A DNA stretch of 64,000 bases from Hahella sp. CCB-MM4 (GTDB taxonomy: Bacteria > Pseudomonadota > Gammaproteobacteria > Pseudomonadales > Oleiphilaceae): assembly GCF_002260525.1 (NCBI RefSeq), contig NZ_MRYI01000017.1:88775-152774 (forward strand). Reading direction: 5' to 3'. This document shows positions 1 through 7,508 of this stretch, piece after piece (the first letter of the stretch is position 1; every line of letters begins with the position of its first letter). The translations under genes were made by a program, and so were the position numbers. The notes under the pieces are model-generated. The model ran no database searches. It was not told the DNA's origin and was given only the letters and a program-made list of their open reading frames with translations.

Positions 1-502
1 GTAAAATATCCAGCTCGAAATCCAGACCAAAATCCATTTGCCCGCCTTTCTTGGAGAGTTGTTCAGCTGTGAATTTCGGTGTACCGGATATGTCATGTTT
101 ATCTATTCGGCGAAGGCTATTTTCATCAACAACATTCAGGACTGAAAGCAATCCAAATCGCTGTTCGTAAGCATCCTTCTTCAACATGTGATGGCCTGTG
201 CCAAAACAAATCGCAAATAGATGTGAGTCACCATTTATCGTCACTTCTCTAATTAGCACCGCTTGTGATGAAGCTGAATTGAAGACATGATGCTCCCTGT
301 CGCCAATATCTTCCTTAAATTCAGTATTAAAGAAATCCGTGACCCAAGGGGCTGGAATGACTATCTTGCTGTTGTAGTAAAGTGAATAGCCTTCCCTTAC
401 CTCAATGACGCTCAGATCAGCGATTGGGTCTTTAAAAATGTCATCGACCCCAAGATGATCCTTGATGAGATAGAAATTGATTTTGTTTGTTTTGCTGGAC
501 AT
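1..502 (-). CDS. TIGR04141/DUF6119-like protein, N-terminal part (runs off window)
   Basis: Reading leftwards from the ATG at 502-500 (GGGAGA ribosome site 5 bases upstream) there are 167 open codons and no stop before the window edge, so the C-terminal part lies outside. The start MSSKTNKINFYLIKDHLG and the later QMDFGLDFELDIL resemble the sporadically distributed TIGR04141 family, usually 500-600 residues and often found in accessory or defence-type regions. The biochemical function of that family is not known to me. No membrane segment or signal peptide is visible. It sits beside a toxin-like gene pair, which fits an accessory island. The family call is from memory of the N-terminal pattern. 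Confidence 0.55.
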   Translation of the reverse strand, partial: MSSKTNKINFYLIKDHLGVDDIFKDPIADLSVIEVREGYSLYYNSKIVIPAPWVTDFFNTEFKEDIGDREHHVFNSASSQAVLIREVTINGDSHLFAICFGTGHHMLKKDAYEQRFGLLSVLNVVDENSLRRIDKHDISGTPKFTAEQLSKKGGQMDFGLDFELDIL

Positions 503-872
503 ATAATTCTCCCATCTTTGATTGGCATCAAAGCTATGTCCGCTTTGGGTCAAAAGCGGTCTTCCATTACTCGATCATAGTTAAAAAGATAGCACATCTC
601 TTATAGTCTATTTCGATCGACAAAGAATTACAGGGAATCCGAATGTAGTGGAAGAAATTGGCAACTTTGGTATTTGGTTAGGACATTGCGTCCAAATGAG
701 TGGGCCTAGATGACACGATCCTTGGGTTCAACTGGACGTGCTTCCATCTACTTTTCGTTCTTATAAATCAGGTCCTTCAAGAAAACATTTTATACCGCCG
801 AAAGTCAGCACTTTTGGCGGTATAAAATCCTGAAACACCGTATCGCGAAACCAAGGTATCAGGCTGTGTTGC
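503..872. other. Intergenic region without a supported gene
   Basis: About 370 bases between the TIGR04141-like gene and the small minus-strand pair. No open frame with a believable start and ribosome site is seen on either strand. The one clear structure is the inverted repeat at 787-828. The remainder is AT-rich and probably carries the promoter of the gene starting at 502. Confidence 0.5.
787..828. repeat. 19-bp inverted repeat (hairpin) downstream of the toxin-like pair
   Basis: Arms at 787-805 and 810-828 pair with one mismatch around a 4-base loop, and both outer ends read ATTTTATACCGCC. It lies 45 bases beyond the stop of the 71-residue minus-strand gene. On that strand the hairpin is followed by a T-rich stretch, so it may act as a terminator. 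The sharp perfect ends could also mark a small non-autonomous element. Confidence 0.6.
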
Positions 873-1088
873 CTATAAAAGTTCTTCGAGAGGAATACCA
901 ACTTCGTCTTCGATACGTTTGTATTGAGCCTTGATTTCGGCATAGAACTGGCTCACCTCAAGTAGGTGTTCTTCGTAATCTGCTCTATCTCGTAAAGTTT
1001 CGCTGTTCAGGAGTTGCTCGTTGTATCTAACCGCGTCCTGAAGAGCCTGAATAAGAAGAGGTGCTGCAGCATTTGAAATTTCTATCAT
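873..1088 (-). CDS. Small protein, candidate partner (antitoxin/immunity) of the Tse2-like protein
   Basis: 71 residues, mostly helical and acidic at the C-terminus (EVGIPLEELL). Its start overlaps the stop of the upstream Tse2-like gene by four bases (ATGA), so the two are translationally coupled. I do not recognise a family. The role as antitoxin or immunity protein is inferred only from its small size, acidity, and position directly behind a toxin-like gene. The order toxin first, partner second is less common than the reverse. A helix-turn-helix is not evident. Confidence 0.5.
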   Translation of the reverse strand: MIEISNAAAPLLIQALQDAVRYNEQLLNSETLRDRADYEEHLLEVSQFYAEIKAQYKRIEDEVGIPLEELL

Positions 1089-1537
1089 TTGGCCTCCTTA
1101 ATGGCATTTCTAGCCAATTGATTTAAAAGCATCTTGAAGGTTGCTAGAGGCATATCGTATGCGGGTGCAATTGTATAATGAGTAGCCTCAAAGGTTTCGT
1201 TATATGAGTCTTGAACTATGGCCAGTCCCATAGGAAGTTCTGTCCCGGAAGGTATTTTGTAGTGTACCCAATCCTTACCTTTCGGCACACCCGGACGATC
1301 AAATGTCGAAATACCCCGAGGCCAATGCTTCACTTTTACCCATCCGTTCTCAACGGATATATCAGGTTTTCTAGTTCGCCCATTCGACATCTTAAACGGC
1401 TTTTCAATCAAGTCGAATAAGCCACAATTCTTCTTAACGTTCAAACCGCGCCACAAATTTACAGGTATGACTTTGTCGTAATACCTCTCCAGCTCCCCTA
1501 GTGAAACAAATACATCCTTTAAGATAGTCCTTTCCAT
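1085..1537 (-). CDS. Tse2-like ADP-ribosyltransferase toxin domain protein (putative)
   Basis: 150 residues without a signal peptide. The C-terminal half (GTELPMGLAIVQD, ATHYTIAPAYDMPL, then a helix ending QLARNA) resembles the small bacterial proteins assigned to the Tse2-type ADP-ribosyltransferase toxin family. Tse2 itself is a type VI secretion effector acting in the cytoplasm, and shorter stand-alone members are often annotated as toxins. The upstream region holds GISTFDRPGVPKGKDWVHYK, a typical lead-in. No secretion genes are nearby, so a chromosomal toxin-antitoxin role with the overlapping downstream gene is more likely. Activity and target are inference. Confidence 0.5.
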   Translation of the reverse strand: MERTILKDVFVSLGELERYYDKVIPVNLWRGLNVKKNCGLFDLIEKPFKMSNGRTRKPDISVENGWVKVKHWPRGISTFDRPGVPKGKDWVHYKIPSGTELPMGLAIVQDSYNETFEATHYTIAPAYDMPLATFKMLLNQLARNAIKEAK

Positions 1538-1859
1538 TTCTTCTCCAAAATATTCAATATCCCTTAAATTCGTTCCCTCATTAGGGTCCAGAATACGGAT
1601 TCTGGCATATTTTGTTTTTTAACATCATCGACCATTTGGCCACAGAGTTTAGTTCAATAAATCGAGGCTAAAAGGTGACAAATCTGCTTTATACTTCCGT
1701 CCACCTAACACAAAGCGACCTTTTATTAGCTGACTTGTATACAAATATATATGTCAGCCTTGCGATTGCCTGCAAACTCCGAGGGCGGACACATAGGTCC
1801 GCCCCTACATATAGATGTATTCTGCAGGGTAGCGGATGACAGGAGGCACAGATAGGAGT
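1538..1859. other. Intergenic region with one REP-like hairpin
   Basis: About 320 bases separating the Tse2-like gene from the GNAT gene. I see no gene. It holds the promoter side of the toxin-like pair and, at 1783-1804, a palindrome ending in CCCCTACA that matches one half of the larger repeats near 7.4 and 33.3 kb. Confidence 0.5.
1783..1804. repeat. REP-like palindrome (single unit)
   Basis: GGGCGGAC and GTCCGCCC flank a short loop, followed by CCTACA. The same architecture (GGGCAGAC ... GTCTGCCCCTACA) occurs at 7361-7507 and 33222-33336, so this is a diverged copy of the dispersed family probably mobilised by the RAYT protein encoded at 6777-7289. Confidence 0.6.
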
Positions 1860-2378
1860 TTAACCGCCAACAGGCAAGCAATACCTCACTTCACTTAGCT
1901 CAAACCCTGGTGCTAGCTGTTCTGTTTTCTCAGTTCCATCGAATTCAAATCCCAGCTTTTCGTACAGTGATCTGGCGCGGGTGTTTTTCTTGAGTACCCA
2001 AAGATAAAGGGTGTCCCAACCCGATGAAGTGGCATGCTCGATGACATGCTGGACCAGTAGCGTGCCGAAGCCTTTTCCCCAGTGGTCGGGAGAGATGTTC
2101 AGCGCCAGGAGTTCTCCGCAATTCCTGGTGCTCAGGGTTTCATCTCTGGGTGGGCCATAGATGCAGAATCCGGTGACCTCGTTACGGAATTCGGCCAATT
2201 GGTAGCTCCCCAAGCCATTCTCGGACAGAGCGCTTCGCCACTGAGCCTCCCGCTCCTGTATTGAAAGAGCAGCCAGGTAGTCAGCGGGCATGATCCCTTT
2301 GTATCCTTCACGCCACGCATTCACATGAATTTGTGCAAGAATGGTTGCGTCCCTTGGCTCTGCAGGGCGTGTTCGCAT
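1860..2378 (-). CDS. GNAT family N-acetyltransferase
   Basis: 172 residues, the full length of a single GNAT domain. An acetyl-CoA loop is visible as HWGKGFGTLLV (Q/RxxGxG/A type), preceded by the beta-strand LLALNISPD and followed by LYLWVLKKNTRARSLYEKLGFEFDG, the usual motif-B end. The start is fixed by GGAGG four bases before the ATG. The substrate cannot be told from sequence. It is a single-gene unit, separated from its neighbours by long intergenic stretches. Confidence 0.85.
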   Translation of the reverse strand: MRTRPAEPRDATILAQIHVNAWREGYKGIMPADYLAALSIQEREAQWRSALSENGLGSYQLAEFRNEVTGFCIYGPPRDETLSTRNCGELLALNISPDHWGKGFGTLLVQHVIEHATSSGWDTLYLWVLKKNTRARSLYEKLGFEFDGTEKTEQLAPGFELSEVRYCLPVGG

Positions 2379-2536
2379 GCATCCTCCATAATTTAAAAGC
2401 TACTGATATCTGAAATCCGAAATCTGAATTGCGTAAATTACAGCATTTCTATATCAGATGACATTTCCCAGCCCTTGAACCGCCTTCGGGGCTTCTCAGG
2501 CCGCAAATGGTGGTCCAGGGCACTTAATAACATTCC

Positions 2537-2554
2537 AATGACAGAAATGTCATT
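2537..2554. promoter_or_regulatory. CusR/CopR-type palindromic operator upstream of the YHYH gene
   Basis: AATGACA-GAAA-TGTCATT is a perfect 7-bp inverted repeat with a 4-bp spacer. The half-sites and spacing match the E. coli CusR box (AATGACA, 4 bases, TGTCATT). It ends 62 bases before the start of the YHYH lipoprotein gene. A further ATGACAT half-site is at 2458-2464. A CusR/CopR-like response regulator is encoded at 6051-6731, so it is the likely binder. Confidence 0.6.
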
Positions 2555-2616
2555 TTTCTCTCAACCGTGCCTTCACTGGATATTCTTTGGCCAAAAATGG
2601 TTGGGAGAATTTCGGG

Positions 2617-3969
2617 ATGAATAACAAAAAAGTCGAGACCAATACTCGAAAGTACTTGGCAGTATTTCTGGTTCTTTTTCTGGCTGTTTCCGGATTAACC
2701 GCTTGTGGCGGCGGGGGGGCTTCCTCTGGCACGAGCACCGGCGACAGCAGTACTGAGGACGCCAGCAGTGTGACCTTGTCCAGTACGGCTGATGAGACGA
2801 AGGATGTCTACTCCGCCTGGATGATCAACGAAAGCAACGAGACTTCCGCCGTGATGTTGGATGGAGGGGCCGGAATTCTGGTGAATGTCCAGTCCGTGAC
2901 ACCGATGTACTACAGTGGTGAGAACTACGCGCAGGTTGAGGCTTCCGGCATCCCCAATTATCAGGTGACGATATCCCAAGATTTAATCGATTGGATAGAA
3001 GCCCGTCCCCGTGCCGATCTGGCGGACGACAGTCAGCAGGATCTGGTGACCGGCGATGTCACCGTCAGTGCAGGAGACCTCATCGAGTTCGGTGAAGATA
3101 TTGGTTACCGTTCCTTTTCCAGAGATACAACCTGCCCGCTGAATGCGGGATACGGATACTGGCCTCCCGGCCCTACCTGCCCTGAAAATACCGATAAGAT
3201 CGGCTACTTCCCTGAAGCGCCCAGCGAGTCCGGTAGCGACTGCGAAACCGGGTTGGGTGTGGTGGGCTATGCCATCAATGGAGTCTCCATATTTAACTGG
3301 GACGACGGTCAGAGTTATAACAGAGAAGACGTATGGCATACCCTCGCTCCCGTTGCTGAAGCTTATGACGTCGATATTTGTGGTGGTCATGCAGCTAACG
3401 GAGAGTACCACCATCACTTCTATTCCTCCTGCTGGGCAGAGGTTGCCGGGGATGAAGGAAATGGACACTCACCAATCTACGGCTATGCAGCAGACGGCTA
3501 CCCCATTTATGGTCCCTGGCATGATACCGGCGTGGTCGCACAATCCTGTTGGAAGAAGCGGGACTATTCTGCCTCATCTGAAACAGGCTGCGGCACTGAT
3601 GGTGAACGAAGCTGCCAGTTGGTGGATGAGTACGATATCAGCAAGGGAGTTACAACCGTATCCCGTGATGGGCCCACCACCAGCGGCACTTATATCAGCT
3701 TATCCCAGAATTCCTTTGATACCGGGGAAGGCTTTTTCCGTGAAGACTATTATTACGATCCTGACTGCAGCGACGATGGGGAAGCCTACCTCGATGAACA
3801 TAACGGCCATGATCACGGGGATTATGGTTATCACTATCACCTGACGGTTACCAGCGCCACAGACATGACGCCGGCCTTCCCTTTCACTTTTGGCCCCACC
3901 TTCAAAGGAAGCCTATCATCCATCGCTATCACCAGTTGCGGTGGGCTCTTACCCGGTGGCCCAGGATGA
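2617..3969 (+). CDS. YHYH-domain secreted lipoprotein
   Basis: 450 residues from the ATG at 2617. A TTG ten codons earlier is open, but only the ATG has a ribosome site (GGGAG, 9 bases upstream). Residues 13-30 form a lipoprotein signal ending in lipobox LTAC, with Cys30 the predicted lipidation site, followed by a Gly/Ser/Thr linker. The mature part carries YHYH-family features: EYHHHFYSSC, GYPIYGPW and, near the C-terminus, GYHYHLT after NGHDHGDYG. Many Cys and His residues suggest metal binding or disulfides in the periplasm or cell surface. The family has no established activity. It forms a probable operon with the next gene and lies downstream of a CusR-type operator. Confidence 0.8.
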   Translation: MNNKKVETNTRKYLAVFLVLFLAVSGLTACGGGGASSGTSTGDSSTEDASSVTLSSTADETKDVYSAWMINESNETSAVMLDGGAGILVNVQSVTPMYYSGENYAQVEASGIPNYQVTISQDLIDWIEARPRADLADDSQQDLVTGDVTVSAGDLIEFGEDIGYRSFSRDTTCPLNAGYGYWPPGPTCPENTDKIGYFPEAPSESGSDCETGLGVVGYAINGVSIFNWDDGQSYNREDVWHTLAPVAEAYDVDICGGHAANGEYHHHFYSSCWAEVAGDEGNGHSPIYGYAADGYPIYGPWHDTGVVAQSCWKKRDYSASSETGCGTDGERSCQLVDEYDISKGVTTVSRDGPTTSGTYISLSQNSFDTGEGFFREDYYYDPDCSDDGEAYLDEHNGHDHGDYGYHYHLTVTSATDMTPAFPFTFGPTFKGSLSSIAITSCGGLLPGGPG

Positions 3970-4001
3970 AACGGATCGCCAAGATAAGGTGGAGAACGAA
4001 T

Positions 4002-4574
4002 ATGATTAGAACCATCAAACTGTTGAGCATCCTGCTGTTGGGCCTGGCCGCTACTACTCATGCTAACCACCCAACCAGCCATGGGCAGGAGATGGAGCAC
4101 GGCCAATCGCCGATTCCAGAGGGGGTACCAACACCACAGATTGAACTGGCCCTGTTTGACGACAGGTCGCTGGATAATCTGGATGATTTGAATAACAAAG
4201 ACACGCGGTCGGGATATAACCTGAAGCTCAATCTAAGAAATTATTCTCTGGTACCACCCGTTGAAGAAATAATTGCGACCACCGTAACGGGTCATCTGAC
4301 AGGCCACGCACATCTTTACATTAACGGGAAGAAGATCATGCGGATTTATGGTCACTACGTACACCTGCCATCCAATCTGCTCGTAAAAGGACTCAATGTG
4401 ATTACCGTGTCACTCAACAACCATCATCACGACACCTGGACGCTCAATGGCCAGGAAATCCAGGCCACGCTGACCATCAATACGGTCCTCGACCAGTCGG
4501 TTATCAATGCGTATTCATCATCCCCGTTAACACCTCCAACACTTATTGCGGGAGAATCAGCCGGAAACTTATAG
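4002..4574 (+). CDS. His-rich secreted protein of unknown function
   Basis: 190 residues from the ATG at 4002, chosen over an upstream in-frame start because AAGGTGGAG lies 8 bases before it and an immediate signal peptide follows (MIRTIKLLSILLLGLAATTHA). The mature N-terminus is rich in His and Met (HPTSHGQEMEHGQ). The rest looks like a beta-sandwich with GHLTGHAHLYINGKK, YGHYVHL and NNHHHDTW. Such His/Met clusters are usual in periplasmic copper-handling proteins, so copper binding is a reasonable guess only. It lies 32 bases behind the YHYH gene, and its 3' end overlaps the convergent sensor kinase gene by 32 bases. Confidence 0.65.
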   Translation: MIRTIKLLSILLLGLAATTHANHPTSHGQEMEHGQSPIPEGVPTPQIELALFDDRSLDNLDDLNNKDTRSGYNLKLNLRNYSLVPPVEEIIATTVTGHLTGHAHLYINGKKIMRIYGHYVHLPSNLLVKGLNVITVSLNNHHHDTWTLNGQEIQATLTINTVLDQSVINAYSSSPLTPPTLIAGESAGNL

Positions 4575-6051
4575 AGCTATCTTCCGCATTGAGCAATATC
4601 AGATCGCCCTGGTGCGCCCGGGCGATCTCTCTGGCCAGTCCCAAGCCCAGCCCCACGCCTTCCTGCTGTCGATTTCGGGAAATATCCGCCCTGTAAAAGC
4701 GCTCAAAGAGTTTATCCAGCTGAATCAATCCATTGGCGTTAAGGCTGTTACTGATATCAATGTGCCATTCGGCTTCGGCCTGATTGACGCAGATTCTGAT
4801 CCAGCCACCTTCCTGGCCGTATTTGCAGGCATTACTCAGCAGGTTCTGGAGAACCTGAATCAACAGATCCTTGTCAGCAACAACCTCTATGACCGAGGGA
4901 CCATGAAGCGACACCTGCCGATCAGCGGCCATCAGTTCAACATCTTCCAGCAGGTCCTCCAGCAACGGACGCATGTCGAACGACTCCAGGCTGAGTGGCA
5001 ACTTGCCTGAATCCGCTTTCGCCAGCATCAGGAGTTTTCCGACTATCGTATCCAGGCGACGTACCTCATCCAGCATCCCGGCGATTGAGATCTGAAGATC
5101 CGAGCCATTTCCGGCATGCTGCAGGCATGTCTCCAGCCCAGCCTGAAGTGACATCAACGGCGTCCGCAATTCGTGGGCGGCATCCGCTGAAAACCGCGAA
5201 GCCTGGGCAAAACTCCGTTCCAGGCGCTCAAGCATGGCATTGAACACGGCAATCATTTCGATAAATTCACGGTCTTCATCCACAGCGCTGACCCGCTGAT
5301 GCAGCTCGTTAATCCTGATACCGGCGATGGTTCTGCTCAAATGCCGAATGGGCCGCACCGCTCGGTTGGAAATAATCCATGCCACAATCATGGACAGTAA
5401 CAGCGCAACAGGAATCAGGACCAGAAGTCCCTGGAATCTCATCGCCACATCCCTGTCCAACTGGCTCAGATTCACTCCCACGAAGACTTTTAAGGCCGGG
5501 TGCTCCACACCACCGAAGCGCCACTCATCACCGCCCACTTTTACCGTCGACAGGCGAAAATCCTGGGCTTTGAGGAAATTTGGAAATGGCTCAAGGCCGG
5601 GTGCATCTATATCGGTTCCAAGGCGTGGGAAGTTTGCCTGAAGCTGGTTCGCCTCCGGTAATTGGTCTTCGCTGAGAGAGACCGGCCAGCCGGCGGTGCG
5701 GTAGACTTCCTGACGTCGTGGGCCATAAGCCAGCAACAACACTCGCCCTTCAGACGACACCCCGACCTCCCCTGCATTGGCCCCAAATCTGGAATCCAGC
5801 TGAGTCTGTATGGAGGCCCAGCCACTGACTGGAATTCTCCGGGACAACTGACCGGCAAACTCAGCCTTGAGATCGGCTTCTATTTGCTGATGATAAGAAG
5901 ACCTGAGGATCAACCAGGCTGATACCGCAAACACCAGCAGGACCAACATGACAAAAGCCGCGGTCATCACGGCAAGGCGACGCCGGAATGACAGACGCCG
6001 GGAACTGGCGACAACGTCTGCATCTGAACGAAAATCAGAGGGAACGCTCAT
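4543..6051 (-). CDS. Sensor histidine kinase, CusS/CopS-like
   Basis: 502 residues. One membrane helix lies near residues 28-50, then a periplasmic sensor region of about 140 residues, a second helix (LLVLIPVALLLSMIVAWII), HAMP, the phospho-acceptor box AAHELRTPLMSL, N-box NLLSNACKYG and G-box GLGLGLAREIARAHQG. This is the standard architecture of heavy-metal sensor kinases. The start ATG shares one base with the stop of the response regulator gene, so both come from one transcript. The signal is not proved. The neighbouring His-rich secreted genes and the CusR-type palindrome point to copper or silver. Confidence 0.8.
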   Translation of the reverse strand: MSVPSDFRSDADVVASSRRLSFRRRLAVMTAAFVMLVLLVFAVSAWLILRSSYHQQIEADLKAEFAGQLSRRIPVSGWASIQTQLDSRFGANAGEVGVSSEGRVLLLAYGPRRQEVYRTAGWPVSLSEDQLPEANQLQANFPRLGTDIDAPGLEPFPNFLKAQDFRLSTVKVGGDEWRFGGVEHPALKVFVGVNLSQLDRDVAMRFQGLLVLIPVALLLSMIVAWIISNRAVRPIRHLSRTIAGIRINELHQRVSAVDEDREFIEMIAVFNAMLERLERSFAQASRFSADAAHELRTPLMSLQAGLETCLQHAGNGSDLQISIAGMLDEVRRLDTIVGKLLMLAKADSGKLPLSLESFDMRPLLEDLLEDVELMAADRQVSLHGPSVIEVVADKDLLIQVLQNLLSNACKYGQEGGWIRICVNQAEAEWHIDISNSLNANGLIQLDKLFERFYRADISRNRQQEGVGLGLGLAREIARAHQGDLILLNAEDSSISFRLILPQ

Positions 6052-6731
6052 CAGTGCAGATCTTCCGGGTCCTGCAAACGATACCCCACCCCTCGCACCG
6101 CCTCGATGGGGTATACCCCCACCGACTCCAGCTTGCGGCGTATCCGTTGAACACAGACGTCCACCACATTGGTATTGGGATTGAAGTTATACCCCCATAC
6201 GTATTCCAGAATTTGTACCCTGGTAAACACCTGCTGCGGGGAACGCATCAGAAACTCAAGCAGTTTGAATTCTTTTCGGGTGAGTTCGACGGTTTCGCCC
6301 TTAACCTTTACCTCCCGTGTTAACCGGTCCAGGTTCAGATCGCCCCAGGTCAACAGGTTCTGTCGCTCTCCCGACACCCGGCGAAGCAGCGCATGAATCC
6401 GAGCCACCAGTTCTTCCACAAAGAAGGGCTTGGCCAGGTAATCATCGGCTCCAAGGTTCAATCCTTCGATACGGTCATCCAGCTCGTTACGGGCGGTCAG
6501 CAGAATAATGGGAGTCTCAACATCCTTCTTGCGTAACCCTTTCAGCACGGACAGCCCATCACGACCCGGCACCATGATATCAAGCAGAATGACGTCGAAC
6601 GGCCGGCTAAGCGCCAACTCGAAACCTTCATCCCCATTGGCAACCCGCTCCACTTTGAAGCCTTGCTGACGCAAACCGGCACCGACAAACTCTGCAATAC
6701 GTTCGTCGTCTTCGACGAATAGGACATTCAT
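6051..6731 (-). CDS. OmpR-family response regulator, CusR/CopR-like
   Basis: 226 residues. A receiver domain holds the acidic pair (VEDDER), phospho-acceptor Asp in VILLDIMVPG, and Lys in LAKPF. The C-terminal winged helix has NTNVVDVCVQRIRRKL and AVRGVGYRL, the pattern typical of the CusR/CopR/PcoR branch. It is co-transcribed with the kinase at 4543-6051. It is predicted to bind the AATGACA/TGTCATT palindrome at 2537-2554 and so control the YHYH and His-rich genes. The regulon is inference. Confidence 0.85.
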   Translation of the reverse strand: MNVLFVEDDERIAEFVGAGLRQQGFKVERVANGDEGFELALSRPFDVILLDIMVPGRDGLSVLKGLRKKDVETPIILLTARNELDDRIEGLNLGADDYLAKPFFVEELVARIHALLRRVSGERQNLLTWGDLNLDRLTREVKVKGETVELTRKEFKLLEFLMRSPQQVFTRVQILEYVWGYNFNPNTNVVDVCVQRIRRKLESVGVYPIEAVRGVGYRLQDPEDLH

Positions 6732-6776
6732 AAGATTCTAACTAGTGATTGACGTTGTAAGCTCGGTACTTCAAGT

Positions 6777-7289
6777 TTAGACACTTTGCCAGCGAATGGG
6801 GTTGGTGGAAATATATTGCCGACATTCCTGCAACTCAGTTTCATTCCGGACAATTCTCTCCCAGTAGTTTCGTTGCCACATTCTTCCCTCGAATCGAGGC
6901 CATGAATGACATTTTACGCCTTGGATATAGGCATTAGTTGTCATGGTTTTAAACCATTGGATGATGTCACGTAATGACGGTCTTTTGGATTGTATACCAG
7001 GCTGGATATGCAGATCCGTTGTATCCATCAACAAAATAAAGTGAACGTGGTCTGGCATACAGATAAATTCATCGCAATATATGCCGGGAAATTTTTTCTC
7101 CAGTTCAAAATACCATCGTTCAATCATCTTCCCTGCGTCATCAAGGTAATTGACATGATTGATGATCTCCCCAAACAGACATTTTCGGTATTGCGTGCAG
7201 ATAGTGACGAAGTAGGCCCCGGAAAGGGAATTGTCGTACGTCTTCAAACGAATTGAACGACGACGGTGAAGACATGGGTCGTATGGCAT
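6777..7289 (-). CDS. REP-associated tyrosine transposase (RAYT, Y1 family)
   Basis: 170 residues from MPYDPCLHRRRSIRL, the usual RAYT start; an upstream ATG would add 14 unlikely residues. The HUH motif is HVH in FICMPDHVHFILL and a likely catalytic Tyr lies in CRQYISTNPIRW, both diagnostic of Transposase_17/TnpA_REP proteins. These single-strand nucleases nick and move REP palindromes. Matching palindromes lie directly upstream at 7361-7507 and elsewhere in the window. The gene looks intact. It is in the same direction as the response regulator gene downstream. Confidence 0.85.
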   Translation of the reverse strand: MPYDPCLHRRRSIRLKTYDNSLSGAYFVTICTQYRKCLFGEIINHVNYLDDAGKMIERWYFELEKKFPGIYCDEFICMPDHVHFILLMDTTDLHIQPGIQSKRPSLRDIIQWFKTMTTNAYIQGVKCHSWPRFEGRMWQRNYWERIVRNETELQECRQYISTNPIRWQSV

Positions 7290-7360
7290 GATGCATAATC
7301 CATTGCAATTGGTTAATCCATTGGTCCGCATTGTGGCAGACCCAAATTACCATGATCAAT

Positions 7361-7507
7361 GTAGGGGCGAACCTAGGTGTTCGCCCGGCTCTTCAGCGTG
7401 GGATTCAGGGCAGACACGCAGGTCTGCCCCTACATAGGGGGGAATGATGGCGTGGTATGACGAGGATGCATCTTCCCTGTAGGGGCGAACCTGTGTGTTC
7501 GCCCGGG
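7361..7507. repeat. REP/BIME cluster beside the RAYT gene
   Basis: A composite repeat at 7361-7436 pairs GGGGCGAAC...GTTCGCCC with GGGCAGAC...GTCTGCCCC in inverted order, each bounded by GTAGGGG or CCCCTACA. A second single palindrome follows at 7478-7507. The stretch before it (GATGCATCTTCCCTGTAGGGG) recurs at 33241-33260. The layout is that of a bacterial interspersed mosaic element. Confidence 0.75.
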
Positions 7508-7508
7508 T

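Noticed and set aside
761..943. 60-codon minus-strand frame across the 787-828 hairpin
   Set aside because: It overlaps the coupled 71-residue gene in another frame, starts within it and runs through the inverted repeat; no ribosome site.
2983..3468. 161-codon minus-strand frame across the YHYH gene
   Set aside because: Antisense to strong coding sequence, without start context.
3143..3844. Long plus-strand frame of 233 codons inside the YHYH gene
   Set aside because: It overlaps a well-supported lipoprotein gene in another frame, has no ribosome site, and shows a biased composition typical of an antisense or shifted frame.
7361..7507. Repeats as CRISPR
   Set aside because: Inverted palindromes of mosaic type, not regularly spaced direct repeats, and a RAYT gene is adjacent.
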